NCBI RefSeq assembly: GCF_900113735.1
Contig: NZ_FOQM01000001.1
Coordinates: forward strand, 372,001-436,000
Direction of reading: 5' to 3'
Length of the DNA: 64,000 nucleotides
From: Bradyrhizobium sp. Gha
GTDB lineage: Bacteria; Pseudomonadota; Alphaproteobacteria; Rhizobiales; Xanthobacteraceae
A program made the translations under genes and the position numbers. Numbering within the stretch: position 1 is the stretch's first letter; each line of letters opens with the position of its first letter. Below are positions 53,506-62,314 of this stretch, piece after piece. The notes under the pieces were generated by a model. That model worked only from the letters and a program-made list of their open reading frames with translations. It was not told the DNA's origin and did no database searches.

Positions 53506-54386
53506 CCGGGATTGTCGACGGCCATCATCACATCTGGCGGCAGACCGACCTGCCCTGGCTGGCCGGCCCGATGCAGCCGCGCATCTTCGGACCCTATGAG
53601 GCCATCAGGCGCGACTATCCGATTCGGGAATATCTCGACGACCTCAAAGGCAGCGGCGTCAGCGGCTCGGTCTACGTCCAGACCAACTGGGCCAACGACC
53701 GTTTCGAGGACGAGGCGGCCTGGGTGCAGCAGACCGCCGACGAGCATGGCTGGCCACACGCCATCGTCGCCTATGCCAATTTCGCTGCCGATGACGTGCG
53801 CCCGCAGCTCGACCGCCTGAAGCGCTATCCGCTGGTGCGTGGTGTGCGCATGCAGCTGCACTGGCACGAGAACCCGCTCTATCGCTTCGCGGCCAAGCCC
53901 GACCTCTGTGTCGATCCCATGGTCCGCCGCAACGTTGCGCACCTCGCCGACTACGGCTGGAGCTTTGATCTCCAGGTGTTCACGCCGCAGATGCCCGACG
54001 CAGCCCAGCTCGCGGAGTCTTGCCCCGAGGTGACCTTCATCCTTCAGCATGCCGGCATGCTCGAAGATTTGTCGCCGGCGGGTCGCGCCGCGTGGCGCGC
54101 CGGGATGGCCCGGCTCGCAATCTGCCCGAACGTCGTGTCAAAACTGTCCGGACTCGGCACTTTCATTCACCGCAACGACCCCGCGCATATCGCGATGGTG
54201 GTCATGGATACCGTCGCGATCTTCGCCGCCGAGCGCTGCCTGTTCGGCTCCAATTTCCCGATCGAGAAATTATGGACCAGCTATCGCGAACTCGTCGACG
54301 CGTTTCGCGCGGCTGTCGCACCACTCACCACTGAGCAGCAGGCCGCGATCTTGAGAGGCACCGCAACGCGCCTCTATCGGCTTTAG
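53502..54386 (+). CDS. Amidohydrolase-2-family TIM-barrel hydrolase or lactonase
   Basis: 294 aa, GTG start overlapping the VWA stop. The metal-site HxH is in VDGHHHIW, a His in HVRMQLHWHE-like VRGVRMQLHWH, another His in FILQHAGM, and the terminal Asp/Asn in LFGSNFPIEKLW. The family includes lactonases and decarboxylases of aromatic pathways (for example 2-pyrone-4,6-dicarboxylate hydrolase). It is a plausible ring-opening or ring-hydrolysing enzyme for the product of the Mo hydroxylase; the substrate is unknown. Confidence 0.85.
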   Translation: MTGIVDGHHHIWRQTDLPWLAGPMQPRIFGPYEAIRRDYPIREYLDDLKGSGVSGSVYVQTNWANDRFEDEAAWVQQTADEHGWPHAIVAYANFAADDVRPQLDRLKRYPLVRGVRMQLHWHENPLYRFAAKPDLCVDPMVRRNVAHLADYGWSFDLQVFTPQMPDAAQLAESCPEVTFILQHAGMLEDLSPAGRAAWRAGMARLAICPNVVSKLSGLGTFIHRNDPAHIAMVVMDTVAIFAAERCLFGSNFPIEKLWTSYRELVDAFRAAVAPLTTEQQAAILRGTATRLYRL

Positions 54387-54416
54387 CAGACAAAAAGAGC
54401 ACAGGGAGGGAAACGA

Positions 54417-55265
54417 ATGGCGCTGGAGATCAAGATCCTGGACTATGGCGATATCGAGCTGGAATCGAGCTTCCTCGTGCTCGGCCGCGATTGCGGCCGC
54501 ACCCGCCGCGTCCTCACGCTGGGCTTTTTGATCCTGGGCGGCAAATATCCTGTCGTGGTCGACACCGGCTACCGCTCCAACCAGATCATGGAGACGCTGG
54601 GCATGCGCGGCTTGCAGTACCACGAGAACATGATCGAGAACCAGCTCGCCCGCCACGGCGTGCGCATGGGCGACGTCCGTTTCGTCTGCCACACCCATCT
54701 GCACATCGATCACGCCGGCAAGGACGATCTGTTCCCGATGAATACGACCGTCGTGCTCAACCGCAAGGAACTCGAATACTCCGTCTCCGGCCTGATGCAT
54801 CCGCAATACCCTGCGCCAGACATCAAGCACCTGATCGACCGCCTGCACACCAAGAGTGCGCTGCGCTTCCTCGACCTCGAGATCACCGGCCCGGTCGAGC
54901 TGATGCCCGGTGTTTATTGCGACGCGGCCAACGCCCACACCGAGGGCTCGATGAACATCATCGTCGAGACCGCCGACGGCATCGCCACCATCTGCGGCGA
55001 CGTCATTTACGATTTCAACGACCAGATCGTCACGCCCTTCAACGAGATCCACGACGCGGAGCCACGCACCACCGGCAATCACGGCACCAGCAAACGCGCC
55101 GAGAAGGCCTCGATCAAGAAGCTGCTCAGCAATTCGCGCTATCTGCTGCCGGTGCACGACCGCCCCGCCAAGATCGAAGGCGGCAACGTCGTAGGCCGGC
55201 TGCACGACCAGGTCCCGGGACCAATCGTGCAGTCCCTGCCCGCCCGCAACTGGTTTCCGGCCTAG
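54417..55265 (+). CDS. Metallo-beta-lactamase-fold hydrolase (AttM/AHL-lactonase-like)
   Basis: 282 aa. The zinc motif CHTHLHIDHAGKDDLF is followed by CDAANAHTEGSMNII, with a second metal-site His, and ICGDVIYDFN, with its bridging Asp. The order matches the MBL hydrolases that open lactone rings (AttM/AiiA group). AGGGAGGGAAAC precedes the ATG. Inside this cluster it is more likely a catabolic lactone or amide hydrolase than a quorum-quenching enzyme, but that is not certain. Confidence 0.87.
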   Translation: MALEIKILDYGDIELESSFLVLGRDCGRTRRVLTLGFLILGGKYPVVVDTGYRSNQIMETLGMRGLQYHENMIENQLARHGVRMGDVRFVCHTHLHIDHAGKDDLFPMNTTVVLNRKELEYSVSGLMHPQYPAPDIKHLIDRLHTKSALRFLDLEITGPVELMPGVYCDAANAHTEGSMNIIVETADGIATICGDVIYDFNDQIVTPFNEIHDAEPRTTGNHGTSKRAEKASIKKLLSNSRYLLPVHDRPAKIEGGNVVGRLHDQVPGPIVQSLPARNWFPA

Positions 55266-55285
55266 CAAGATGTGAGGATCGTCCG

Positions 55286-56863
55286 ATGACACACGTCACC
55301 TTGCGTTCTGAATTCGAGACCCTGATCGACCCCTACGCACCCGTTGCCCAGGTCTGCACAGGCTTTGAGTTCACGGAAGGACCGATCTGGCATCCGGTGG
55401 ATCATTATCTGTTGTTCTCGGACATGCCCGGCGACGTGCGCCGGCGCTGGGATGCGCGGCGCGGCGTCGCCGAGGTCAAGCGCCCCTCCAACAAGTGCAA
55501 CGGCATGACCTACGATGCCGAGCTCAATTTGATCGTCTGCGAGCACGCGACCTCGTCACTGATCCGCGAAAGGCCGGACGGGAGGCGAGAGGTGCTGGCC
55601 TCGCACTTTGGCGGACAGGAGCTCAACAGCCCGAACGACGTCTGCGTGCACTCCTCCGGCGCAATCTATTTCTCCGATCCCTGGTATGGCCGCATGCCGG
55701 TCTATGGCGTCGAGCGGCCGCGCCAGCTCGGCTTCCAGGGCGTCTATCGCGTGGTGCCCGGCAGCGAACCGAGGCTCGTGGTCGAGCGCAACCTGTTCGA
55801 CCAGCCCAACGGGCTGTGCTTCTCGCCCGACGAACACCTGCTTTATGTCAACGACACCGTTCAGGCGCTGGTCCGCGTGTTCGACGTCAACAGCGACGGC
55901 ACGCTGTCGAATCCGCGGGTGTTCGCGAGCGGCATCCGGTCGGAGCTGGAGCCCGGCCTGCCCGACGGCATGAAATGCGACCAGCACGGCAATGTCTGGG
56001 TCACCGCGCCCGGCGGCGTCTGGGTCTACTCGCCGCATGGCGAGCTGCTCGGAAAAGTCCGCGTCCCCGAGCTCGTCGCCAACCTCGCCTGGGGCGGGCC
56101 CGATTTCCGCACGCTCTATCTGACCTCGACGCATTCGGTCTATGCCATCCCGACCAGGACTGGACCCCGCCATGAGCCCTATATGAGCGGCAGGCGCAGC
56201 AGTGGTGGCGCGGCGAGCACAGGCCCCGCGGCCGCTGCACCGATCCTGGCTGATGGCGAGTTGCGGCTCGATCCAAACCGCTGCGCAATGATCATTCAGG
56301 ATCTCCAGAACGACGTCATCATGGACGGCGGCGCCTTCGCTGACTCCGGTGCGCCGGGCCACGCCAAGCAACAGCATGTCGTCGAGAACGTCCGGCGCCT
56401 GGCAGAGACCGCGCGGGCGCGCGGCGTTGCCATCATCCACGTCTGGTTCGTGGTCGAGCCCGGCGCGCCCGGCGTGACACTGAATGCGCCGTTGTTCGAA
56501 GGGCTCGTCGACAGCAAGGCCATGGTGCGCGGAAGCTGGGGCGCGGCGCCGGTTTCTGGCCTCGAGCCGCGTCCCGGCGATTTCGTGGTCGAGAAGATGC
56601 GGATGAGCGCCTGGGAAGGCACGCGGCTGGAGACCATCCTGAAAGCCACCGGTCGCGACATGATCATCAATACCGGCGCCTGGACCAACATGTCGGTGGA
56701 GCACACCGCGCGCACCGGCGCCGACAAGGGCTATTTCATGATCGTGCCGGAGGACTGCTGCTCGACGATGAATGCCGACTGGCACTCCGCCTCGATCAAC
56801 TTTGCCATGCAAAACGTGGCCGTGGTGACCCGCGCGGATGCCGTCATCAGAGCGCTGGGATGA
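55286..56863 (+). CDS. Fusion of SMP-30/gluconolactonase-type lactonase and isochorismatase-type hydrolase
   Basis: 525 aa from the ATG at 55286 (GAGGAT upstream). Residues ~1-300 are an SMP-30/gluconolactonase beta propeller: FEFTEGPIWHPVDHYLLFSD, LNSPNDVCVHSSGAIYFSDP, LFDQPNGLCFSPDEHLLYVN, GLPDGMKCDQHGNVWVTAPG. After a linker of Gly/Ala/Pro, residues ~330-525 are an isochorismatase-type fold with Asp in MIIQDLQND and Lys in VVEKMRMSAWEG. The nucleophile position, usually Cys in N-x-CVE, reads Ser470 (TNMSVEHTA). Two hydrolase steps in one chain are likely. Confidence 0.88.
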   Translation: MTHVTLRSEFETLIDPYAPVAQVCTGFEFTEGPIWHPVDHYLLFSDMPGDVRRRWDARRGVAEVKRPSNKCNGMTYDAELNLIVCEHATSSLIRERPDGRREVLASHFGGQELNSPNDVCVHSSGAIYFSDPWYGRMPVYGVERPRQLGFQGVYRVVPGSEPRLVVERNLFDQPNGLCFSPDEHLLYVNDTVQALVRVFDVNSDGTLSNPRVFASGIRSELEPGLPDGMKCDQHGNVWVTAPGGVWVYSPHGELLGKVRVPELVANLAWGGPDFRTLYLTSTHSVYAIPTRTGPRHEPYMSGRRSSGGAASTGPAAAAPILADGELRLDPNRCAMIIQDLQNDVIMDGGAFADSGAPGHAKQQHVVENVRRLAETARARGVAIIHVWFVVEPGAPGVTLNAPLFEGLVDSKAMVRGSWGAAPVSGLEPRPGDFVVEKMRMSAWEGTRLETILKATGRDMIINTGAWTNMSVEHTARTGADKGYFMIVPEDCCSTMNADWHSASINFAMQNVAVVTRADAVIRALG

Positions 56864-56866
56864 ACG

Positions 56867-57493
56867 GTGGCGAAGCTGTTGCACCTCTCCTGCTCGCCAC
56901 GTGCCGATTCGGAGTCGAGCGCTGGCGCGCGGATATTCCTCGACGGCTTTCGCCAAGCCCGCCCCGATTGGGACATCGACGTCGTCGATCTCTGGCGCGA
57001 CCGCATGCCGGAATTTGCCGGTCCCATCGTCCAGGCCAAATACGCGCGCATGAATGGCGAGGCCTTCAATGACGCGCAGCGGGATGGTTTTGCCGAGGCC
57101 GAGCGGATGGCGGTGCGCTTTTCGCTGGCCGAGCGCGTGCTGATCTCGACGCCGATGTGGAATTTCGGCATCCCCTACAAGCTGAAGCAATGGTTTGACG
57201 TCGTCATCCAGCCCGGCCTGACGTTCCGTTTCGACCCGGCGCAAGGCTATCTTCCGCTGCTGAAGGACCGGCCGACGATCGTCATTCTCGCCTCCGGCAG
57301 CGACTTTGCCACCGGCATGAATCGCGGCCGCACCGACATGGCAACGCCCTATTTGCGCGAAGCGCTCCGCTTCATCGGCGTCAGTGACGTGCGCTTCGTG
57401 CCAATCGGCCCGACCGCGGGTCCGGCCGAAGCGATCCGCGCTGCCCGCGATTCCGCCCACCGCCGGCTGGCCGAGATGGCGAAGCGGTTCTGA
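56867..57493 (+). CDS. FMN-dependent NADH:quinone/azo reductase-like flavoprotein (AzoR type)
   Basis: 208 aa, GTG start at 56867, 3 nt after the previous stop. Flavodoxin-like fold: LLHLSCSPRADSESSAGARI (phosphate loop) and ISTPMWNFGIPYKLKQWFD (flavin and quinone site), as in AzoR/AcpD. It probably reduces a quinone-like intermediate or recycles flavin. It is the last plus-strand gene of the cluster; a 173-nt gap follows. Confidence 0.87.
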   Translation: MAKLLHLSCSPRADSESSAGARIFLDGFRQARPDWDIDVVDLWRDRMPEFAGPIVQAKYARMNGEAFNDAQRDGFAEAERMAVRFSLAERVLISTPMWNFGIPYKLKQWFDVVIQPGLTFRFDPAQGYLPLLKDRPTIVILASGSDFATGMNRGRTDMATPYLREALRFIGVSDVRFVPIGPTAGPAEAIRAARDSAHRRLAEMAKRF

Positions 57494-57666
57494 GCCGTAT
57501 TCTCGTTTTATTTTTGATTGAACTTGACTTCGGCGCGTGCCGCGCGTCGATTTGCGGCATGAGCCAGGCCGCTGCAGGACCTAGCACCTCACGGAAGGAA
57601 TGACTAAGGTCCCGAAAAGAATCGGGCAGCCTGTCGCGCCGCCCTTGACAAACCAAAGAGGTGCCC

Positions 57667-58425
57667 ATGGCTGCGATCTATTCCGACCTCGCCGGCAAGG
57701 TCGTGCTCGTCACCGGGGGCGCCGCGGGAATTGGTGCTGCAATCGTTCGGCGCTTCGCTGAGCAGACATCCAAGGTCGTGTTCTTCGACATCAAGGCCGA
57801 CGAGGGCCAGCGCCTGGCGCGGGAACTGTCAGACCGGGGACTGGCTGCGCATTTCCAGCAGGTCGACCTGACGGATATCCCCGCATTGCGTGCCGGTGTG
57901 GCGAAAGCCCGCGAGGCGCACGGCGCGATCAACATCCTCATCAACAACGCCGCCCATGACGAACGGCACAACACCGAGGAGATGACCCCGCAATATTGGG
58001 ACGACCGGATCGCAGTAAATCTGAAGCACCAGTTCTTTGCATCGCAAGCCGTGCTGCCGGACATGAAAGCCGCGAACGCCGGCGCCATCATCAATTTCGG
58101 ATCGGTGTCGTGGATGGCCGGACAAGGCGGCATGGCCGCCTATACCGCCAGCAAATCAGGGGTGATCGGCTTGACGCGCTCTCTGGCGCGCGATTACGGC
58201 CCCTACAATATCCGCGTCAACGCGATCGCGCCGGGCTGGATCATGACCGAGCGCCAGCTCGAGAAATGGATGACGCCGGCCGGCGAGATCGAGCTGCAGC
58301 AGCGACAGTGCCTGAAGCGCCGGCTCGTGCCGGACGAGGTTGCGAGATTCACCGTCTTCCTCGCGTCCGATGAGGCCTCCGCTTGCACAGCCCAGCACTA
58401 TGTCGTCGATGGCGGCTGGGTCTGA
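57667..58425 (+). CDS. Short-chain dehydrogenase/reductase
   Basis: 252 aa from the ATG at 57667, with AAAGAGG about 5 nt upstream (a GTG two codons earlier is possible). NAD-binding VTGGAAGIGAAIVRRFA, NINNAAHD-type NILINNAAHD, catalytic Ser in NFGSVSWMA, and YTASKSGVIGLTRSLA (Tyr-x3-Lys). Ends in SACTAQHYVVDGGWV, the classic SDR end. It is close to, but convergent with, the sugar ABC operon, so a sugar or sugar-alcohol substrate is likely. Confidence 0.92.
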   Translation: MAAIYSDLAGKVVLVTGGAAGIGAAIVRRFAEQTSKVVFFDIKADEGQRLARELSDRGLAAHFQQVDLTDIPALRAGVAKAREAHGAINILINNAAHDERHNTEEMTPQYWDDRIAVNLKHQFFASQAVLPDMKAANAGAIINFGSVSWMAGQGGMAAYTASKSGVIGLTRSLARDYGPYNIRVNAIAPGWIMTERQLEKWMTPAGEIELQQRQCLKRRLVPDEVARFTVFLASDEASACTAQHYVVDGGWV

Positions 58426-58495
58426 GACCATCGCCGCGCCAAGCCCGTGAGAGCGGCGAGCGCGAATGCGCCCAAGTAGCCCGGGTGCGACCAAG

Positions 58496-59515
58496 CTATC
58501 CGCGTGGCGCGCTCGGCTCTCCCTGCAAAACCGTCGTTTTCGGTGGCGTCCGCGCCAGGCTGGCGAGCGCCATCTTGCGCTGTCGCCGACTCTGCAATTG
58601 CCGATCTGCCAGCACACCGACCAGGATGACCGACCCCATGACCGCGAAGTTGAGCGAGTTGGGAATGCCGAGGATATTGACGAGATTCTGCAGAACCTGC
58701 AGCAACGCCGTCCCCAGCACGATTCCGAGAATGGAGCCCTCGCCGCCGCGCAGGCTGCACCCACCCAGGACGGCAGCGGCGATCGCATAGAGTTCGTAGA
58801 AATTGCCGAAAGAACTCGGTGAGACCGAGTTGGTGTAGAATACGAACATCACGGTCGAGATACCGGCCAGTCCGCCGCTGATGATATAGGCGGTCGCAAT
58901 CACGAAATCGGTGTTGATGCCCGAGAAGCGTGCCGCCTCCTCGTTCTTGCCGACGGCATAAAGCCAGCGTCCGTACACCGAGCGGTGCAGCAGGACACCG
59001 AGAATGAGCGCAAGGATGATCAGGAGGATGAAGGTATTCGGGATGCCCCCCAGATTGCCGGAAGCAATGTTGCTCAGGGTCGCGGCTTCGTCACCGTAGC
59101 CGAAGCCTCGCGTGGAGTCGGTCGTGTAGTAGCGCGCGGCCCCGCGATAGATCAGCAACCCGCACAAGGTCACGATGAAGGGCTGCATTTTCAACCGTGT
59201 GATCAGGACCCCCTGGATAGCCCCCAGCACCAGTCCGCCCAGCAATACGGCCAGTAACGCCAAGGGCCAGGGAACCTGGTACGTCGTCAGAAGATCAACG
59301 AAAACGACGCCGAGGAGCGCGAACATCGAGCCGAGTGAAAGGTCGATGCCACCGGTGATGATGACAAGCCCCTCGCCGAGCGCAAACACGCCAAACAGGC
59401 CGATCAGATTGGCCAAATTCAGCAGGTTCACAAGCGACAGGAAGGCCGGATTGATCATGCCCGTGATCACGGAGATCACCGCCAGCAGCAGGAAGAGCCA
59501 GAGTTCCTTCTTCAT
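58496..59515 (-). CDS. Sugar ABC transporter permease (RbsC type)
   Basis: 339 aa with eight or more helices. Typical motifs are FALGEGLVIITGGIDLSLGSM and GGCSLRGGEGSILGIVLGTALL in the last third, along with RLKMQPFIVTLCGLLIYRGA. The last ~35 residues are a polar, basic tail. It is the last gene of the binding protein-ATPase-permease operon; its start overlaps the ATPase stop by 4 nt. Confidence 0.93.
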   Translation of the reverse strand: MKKELWLFLLLAVISVITGMINPAFLSLVNLLNLANLIGLFGVFALGEGLVIITGGIDLSLGSMFALLGVVFVDLLTTYQVPWPLALLAVLLGGLVLGAIQGVLITRLKMQPFIVTLCGLLIYRGAARYYTTDSTRGFGYGDEAATLSNIASGNLGGIPNTFILLIILALILGVLLHRSVYGRWLYAVGKNEEAARFSGINTDFVIATAYIISGGLAGISTVMFVFYTNSVSPSSFGNFYELYAIAAAVLGGCSLRGGEGSILGIVLGTALLQVLQNLVNILGIPNSLNFAVMGSVILVGVLADRQLQSRRQRKMALASLARTPPKTTVLQGEPSAPRG

Positions 59516-61038
59516 GTCGCGGCACCTTCCGTGGTTTCCAGCGTCTGCCCTATCGCTAGCCGCAACACGTTGTATTCGCTAAACTGATCTCGCTCCAGCA
59601 CGCCGCTGATTCCCCCTTCGTGCATCACCGCCACGCGATCGGAAACGCCGATGACCTCCTCCATGTCGGATGAAATCATCACAATCGCGACGCCCCGATC
59701 GGCAAGGTCGCGCATCAGGGCGTAAATCTCGCTTTTGGCACCGACGTCGATGCCACGGGTCGGCTCGTCGAAGAACATCACGCGCGGCTTCATCGAGAGC
59801 CACTTGCCCAGCACGACCTTTTGCTGATTGCCGCCCGAGAGCGTTACCGCCTCGATGTCGACGCTCGGCGCCTTGATGGACAGACTTTTGGCCTGTTCTT
59901 TCGCGACCTTGCGTTCGGCAGCTCCATCAATCAGCCACATGCGGGCGTAATTCGACAAGTTCGCCAATGTCATATTTTCGCGGATCGGCAGCTCCAGCAC
60001 CAGCCCGGACTTCTTGCGGTCCTCCGGCACCAGATAGATTCCGTGCCTGATCGCATCTCGCGGGGAGGCCACATTGACCCGCGCATTGTCGATCCTGATT
60101 TCGCCGCCCAATATCGTGTCGATGCCGAAAGCGGCGCGAGCAAGCGAGGTGCGGCCGGCACCCACAAGCCCGGCAAGACCGAGGATCTCGCCCCGACGGA
60201 CGGACAAGCTGATCTGCCTGTCGGGAAATGCGGTGGTCACAAGATTGGCGATATCACAGCCGCCCGCTTCCGACGCCCGCTTCGGCGGCGTGTACAGCGC
60301 CTTCAGATCACGGCCGATCATCAGCCGGATCATCGCGGCATGGCTGAGTTCGTTTCGCGCCAACTCTCCCACGGTGCGTCCGTCGCGCAGCACCACGACG
60401 CGGTCGGCGCAGGTCATGATCTCACCCAGCCGGTGAGAGATGTAGATGACCGAGATGCCGTGCGCCTTCAGATCGGCAATCACCTCCAGCAGCCGCTCGG
60501 TCTCCGAAATCGTGAGGCTGGAGGTCGGCTCGTCCATGATGATCACACGCGCATCGATCGAGAGCGCCTTCGCGATCTCCACCATCTGGCGCTGCGCGAT
60601 CGACAGATTGTCGACCAGCGTATCGGGCGAGAAATCGGCGCCGAGCCGCGCCAGCAGCGGGGCGACGCTGGCCCGCATCTGTGCGTTGTTCACCAGCTTC
60701 AGCCGGCCGCCCATGAGCTTCTCACGGCCTATGAACACATTGGCCGCAACATCGAGGTTCTCGAACAGATTGAGTTCCTGATGCACGAAAGCGATGCCGG
60801 CCCGCGTCGCCTCGCGCACGGTCAATTGGCCGTACTCGACGTCGCCGACGCGGATCACGCCCTGGGTCGGAGCGATCACACCGCCCAACACGCGCATCAG
60901 CGTGGATTTGCCGGCGCCATTCTCGCCGATCAGGCCTAACACCTCACCACGGCGCACCGAGAGGCTGACATCGTCGAGGGCCCTGACGCCGGGATAGGTT
61001 TTGCCGATCCCAGCAAGCTCCAGCAGCATCTCCGCCAT
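59512..61038 (-). CDS. Sugar ABC transporter ATP-binding protein (RbsA type, two nucleotide-binding domains)
   Basis: 508 aa from the ATG at 61038 (GGAGGAAA upstream on the minus strand). The first domain has Walker A GENGAGKSTLM, signature LSIAQRQMVEIAKAL and Walker B VIIMDEPTSSL. The second has a degenerate Walker A-like GLVGAGRTSLARAAFG, LSGGNQQKVVLGKWL and VMFFDEPTRGIDVGAK. Both are typical of RbsA/XylG ATPases. It powers the adjacent sugar permease. Confidence 0.94.
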   Translation of the reverse strand: MAEMLLELAGIGKTYPGVRALDDVSLSVRRGEVLGLIGENGAGKSTLMRVLGGVIAPTQGVIRVGDVEYGQLTVREATRAGIAFVHQELNLFENLDVAANVFIGREKLMGGRLKLVNNAQMRASVAPLLARLGADFSPDTLVDNLSIAQRQMVEIAKALSIDARVIIMDEPTSSLTISETERLLEVIADLKAHGISVIYISHRLGEIMTCADRVVVLRDGRTVGELARNELSHAAMIRLMIGRDLKALYTPPKRASEAGGCDIANLVTTAFPDRQISLSVRRGEILGLAGLVGAGRTSLARAAFGIDTILGGEIRIDNARVNVASPRDAIRHGIYLVPEDRKKSGLVLELPIRENMTLANLSNYARMWLIDGAAERKVAKEQAKSLSIKAPSVDIEAVTLSGGNQQKVVLGKWLSMKPRVMFFDEPTRGIDVGAKSEIYALMRDLADRGVAIVMISSDMEEVIGVSDRVAVMHEGGISGVLERDQFSEYNVLRLAIGQTLETTEGAAT

Positions 61039-61060
61039 CAGGCGTTTCCTCCGGCACGAC

Positions 61061-61085
61061 ACCCGGCGGCCAGTGGCCGCCGGGT
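61061..61085 (-). repeat. Perfect 11-bp stem hairpin between binding-protein and ATPase genes
   Basis: ACCCGGCGGCC, loop AGT, GGCCGCCGGGT: eleven GC-rich pairs with no following T-run. It lies in the gap after the binding-protein stop. It probably stabilises or partly terminates the binding-protein mRNA, so that more binding protein than ATPase is made. Confidence 0.6.
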
Positions 61086-61095
61086 CTCGAAGCAC

Positions 61096-62061
61096 TCACT
61101 TCTTGAGCAATTCCTTCATCTGTGCGGAGAACTCCGCGACGTTGGACTTGTTGATCACCTTGGTCGGGACGATCAGCTTGCTATCCGCCGGAATCCAGGA
61201 CTTGTCGCCGTTCAACGTCTTGATGATGTTGGTGGCGGAGAGATACCCGAATTCGTACGGCTGCTGCACGACCGTCGATTCGATGGTGCCGTCGGAGATT
61301 CCTCGCAGCGTGCGCTGGTCCTCGTCGAAGCCGACGATCTTGACCTTCCCGGCTTTTCCGGCCGCTTTGACCGCGTCGTAGATCAGCGGCGTTTCGTAAC
61401 TCCACAGCCCGGACAGCAGCGCAATATCGGGATATTTGACGAGCACGTTCTCCATGTTCGCTTTGGCTTTGGCGGAGTCCACCTGGTCGGTGAACACGTC
61501 GACCAACTCGACCTTCGTGCCGGCGATCGCATCCTTGATGCCCTGCACTCGCTCGCGGGCGTTGTCGGCATCCATGGTTCCGACGAACAACGCGATCTTG
61601 CCGCCGTTCGGGAGCGCCTTTTTGATCTCCTCGCCTGCCTGGCGTCCGGCCGCAACGTTGTCGGTGCCGATATAGGCAAGACGCTTGCTTTGCGGCGCGT
61701 CGCTGTCCGTGGTGATCAATATGGTCTGAGACGCGACCTTATTGAGTTCTTCGGTTGCGTGCGGCGCGTCGTCGACCGAGATGGAGATGCCGGCGACGCC
61801 GCGCACCAGCAGGTCGTCCAGTTCGCGCCGCTGGCCCGCAGCGGTCGCATCGTTGGTGACGATCAACTGGATATCGTATTCCGGATGCTCCTTCTGAGCC
61901 TTCTCGAGCCCGCGGCCCGCAATCGTCCAGAAATCGGCCGCGGCATTGGTCACCAGCGCGATGGTCTTTTTCTGCTGGGCCTGGGTCACACTGGTGGTCA
62001 TCGCGAGCACAGCTGCGCCCGCGCAGAACGGCAAGATCCATTTCTTCAGTGAACTGTTCAT
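61096..62061 (-). CDS. Sugar ABC transporter substrate-binding protein (RbsB type)
   Basis: 321 aa from the ATG at 62061 (GGGAGG 5 nt upstream; a GTG two codons earlier is possible). A signal peptide (residues ~8-29, ILPFCAGAAVLAMTTSVTQA) leads to a type I periplasmic-binding fold: IALVTNAAADFWTIAGRGLE, GVAGISISVDDAPHATEEL, VGTMDADNARERVQGIKDAI and KIVGFDEDQRTLRGI. The layout matches ribose/pentose or related sugar receptors. First gene of the operon, divergent from the ROK regulator. Confidence 0.94.
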   Translation of the reverse strand: MNSSLKKWILPFCAGAAVLAMTTSVTQAQQKKTIALVTNAAADFWTIAGRGLEKAQKEHPEYDIQLIVTNDATAAGQRRELDDLLVRGVAGISISVDDAPHATEELNKVASQTILITTDSDAPQSKRLAYIGTDNVAAGRQAGEEIKKALPNGGKIALFVGTMDADNARERVQGIKDAIAGTKVELVDVFTDQVDSAKAKANMENVLVKYPDIALLSGLWSYETPLIYDAVKAAGKAGKVKIVGFDEDQRTLRGISDGTIESTVVQQPYEFGYLSATNIIKTLNGDKSWIPADSKLIVPTKVINKSNVAEFSAQMKELLKK

Positions 62062-62124
62062 ATGCACCTCCCTATCGTCATGCCGATATCCGGGGTTGAC
62101 GTCCGGCGCTTGTTGCGCCTTTAT

Positions 62125-62145
62125 TTTATTTTGAGCGTGAATAAA
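62125..62145. promoter_or_regulatory. Candidate operator for the ROK regulator
   Basis: TTTATT-N9-AATAAA is an A/T-rich inverted repeat in the divergent intergenic region between the sugar ABC operon and the ROK gene. NagC/Mlc-type ROK proteins bind similar A/T-rich dyads, so this is a reasonable but weak operator guess. Confidence 0.35.
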
Positions 62146-62314
62146 TTAAGAAGGAGAAATCGGCTCGTCAAGCGTGATTTTGATGACAACTTCCCGCATC
62201 GATCGTCATCGCGGTAAAATGAGCGCTGCCTTCCGCCCCACCATGGCATCGCACTGCATGCATCGAAAGTCGAACAGGCGAGATAATTTCAATAGATGAA
62301 TTAAAGGATGGCCT

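Noticed and set aside
54491..55285. Upstream in-frame extension of the SMP-30/isochorismatase gene through the MBL hydrolase
   Set aside because: Residues before 55286 are basic and random, and the MBL gene in the other frame has a complete zinc motif.
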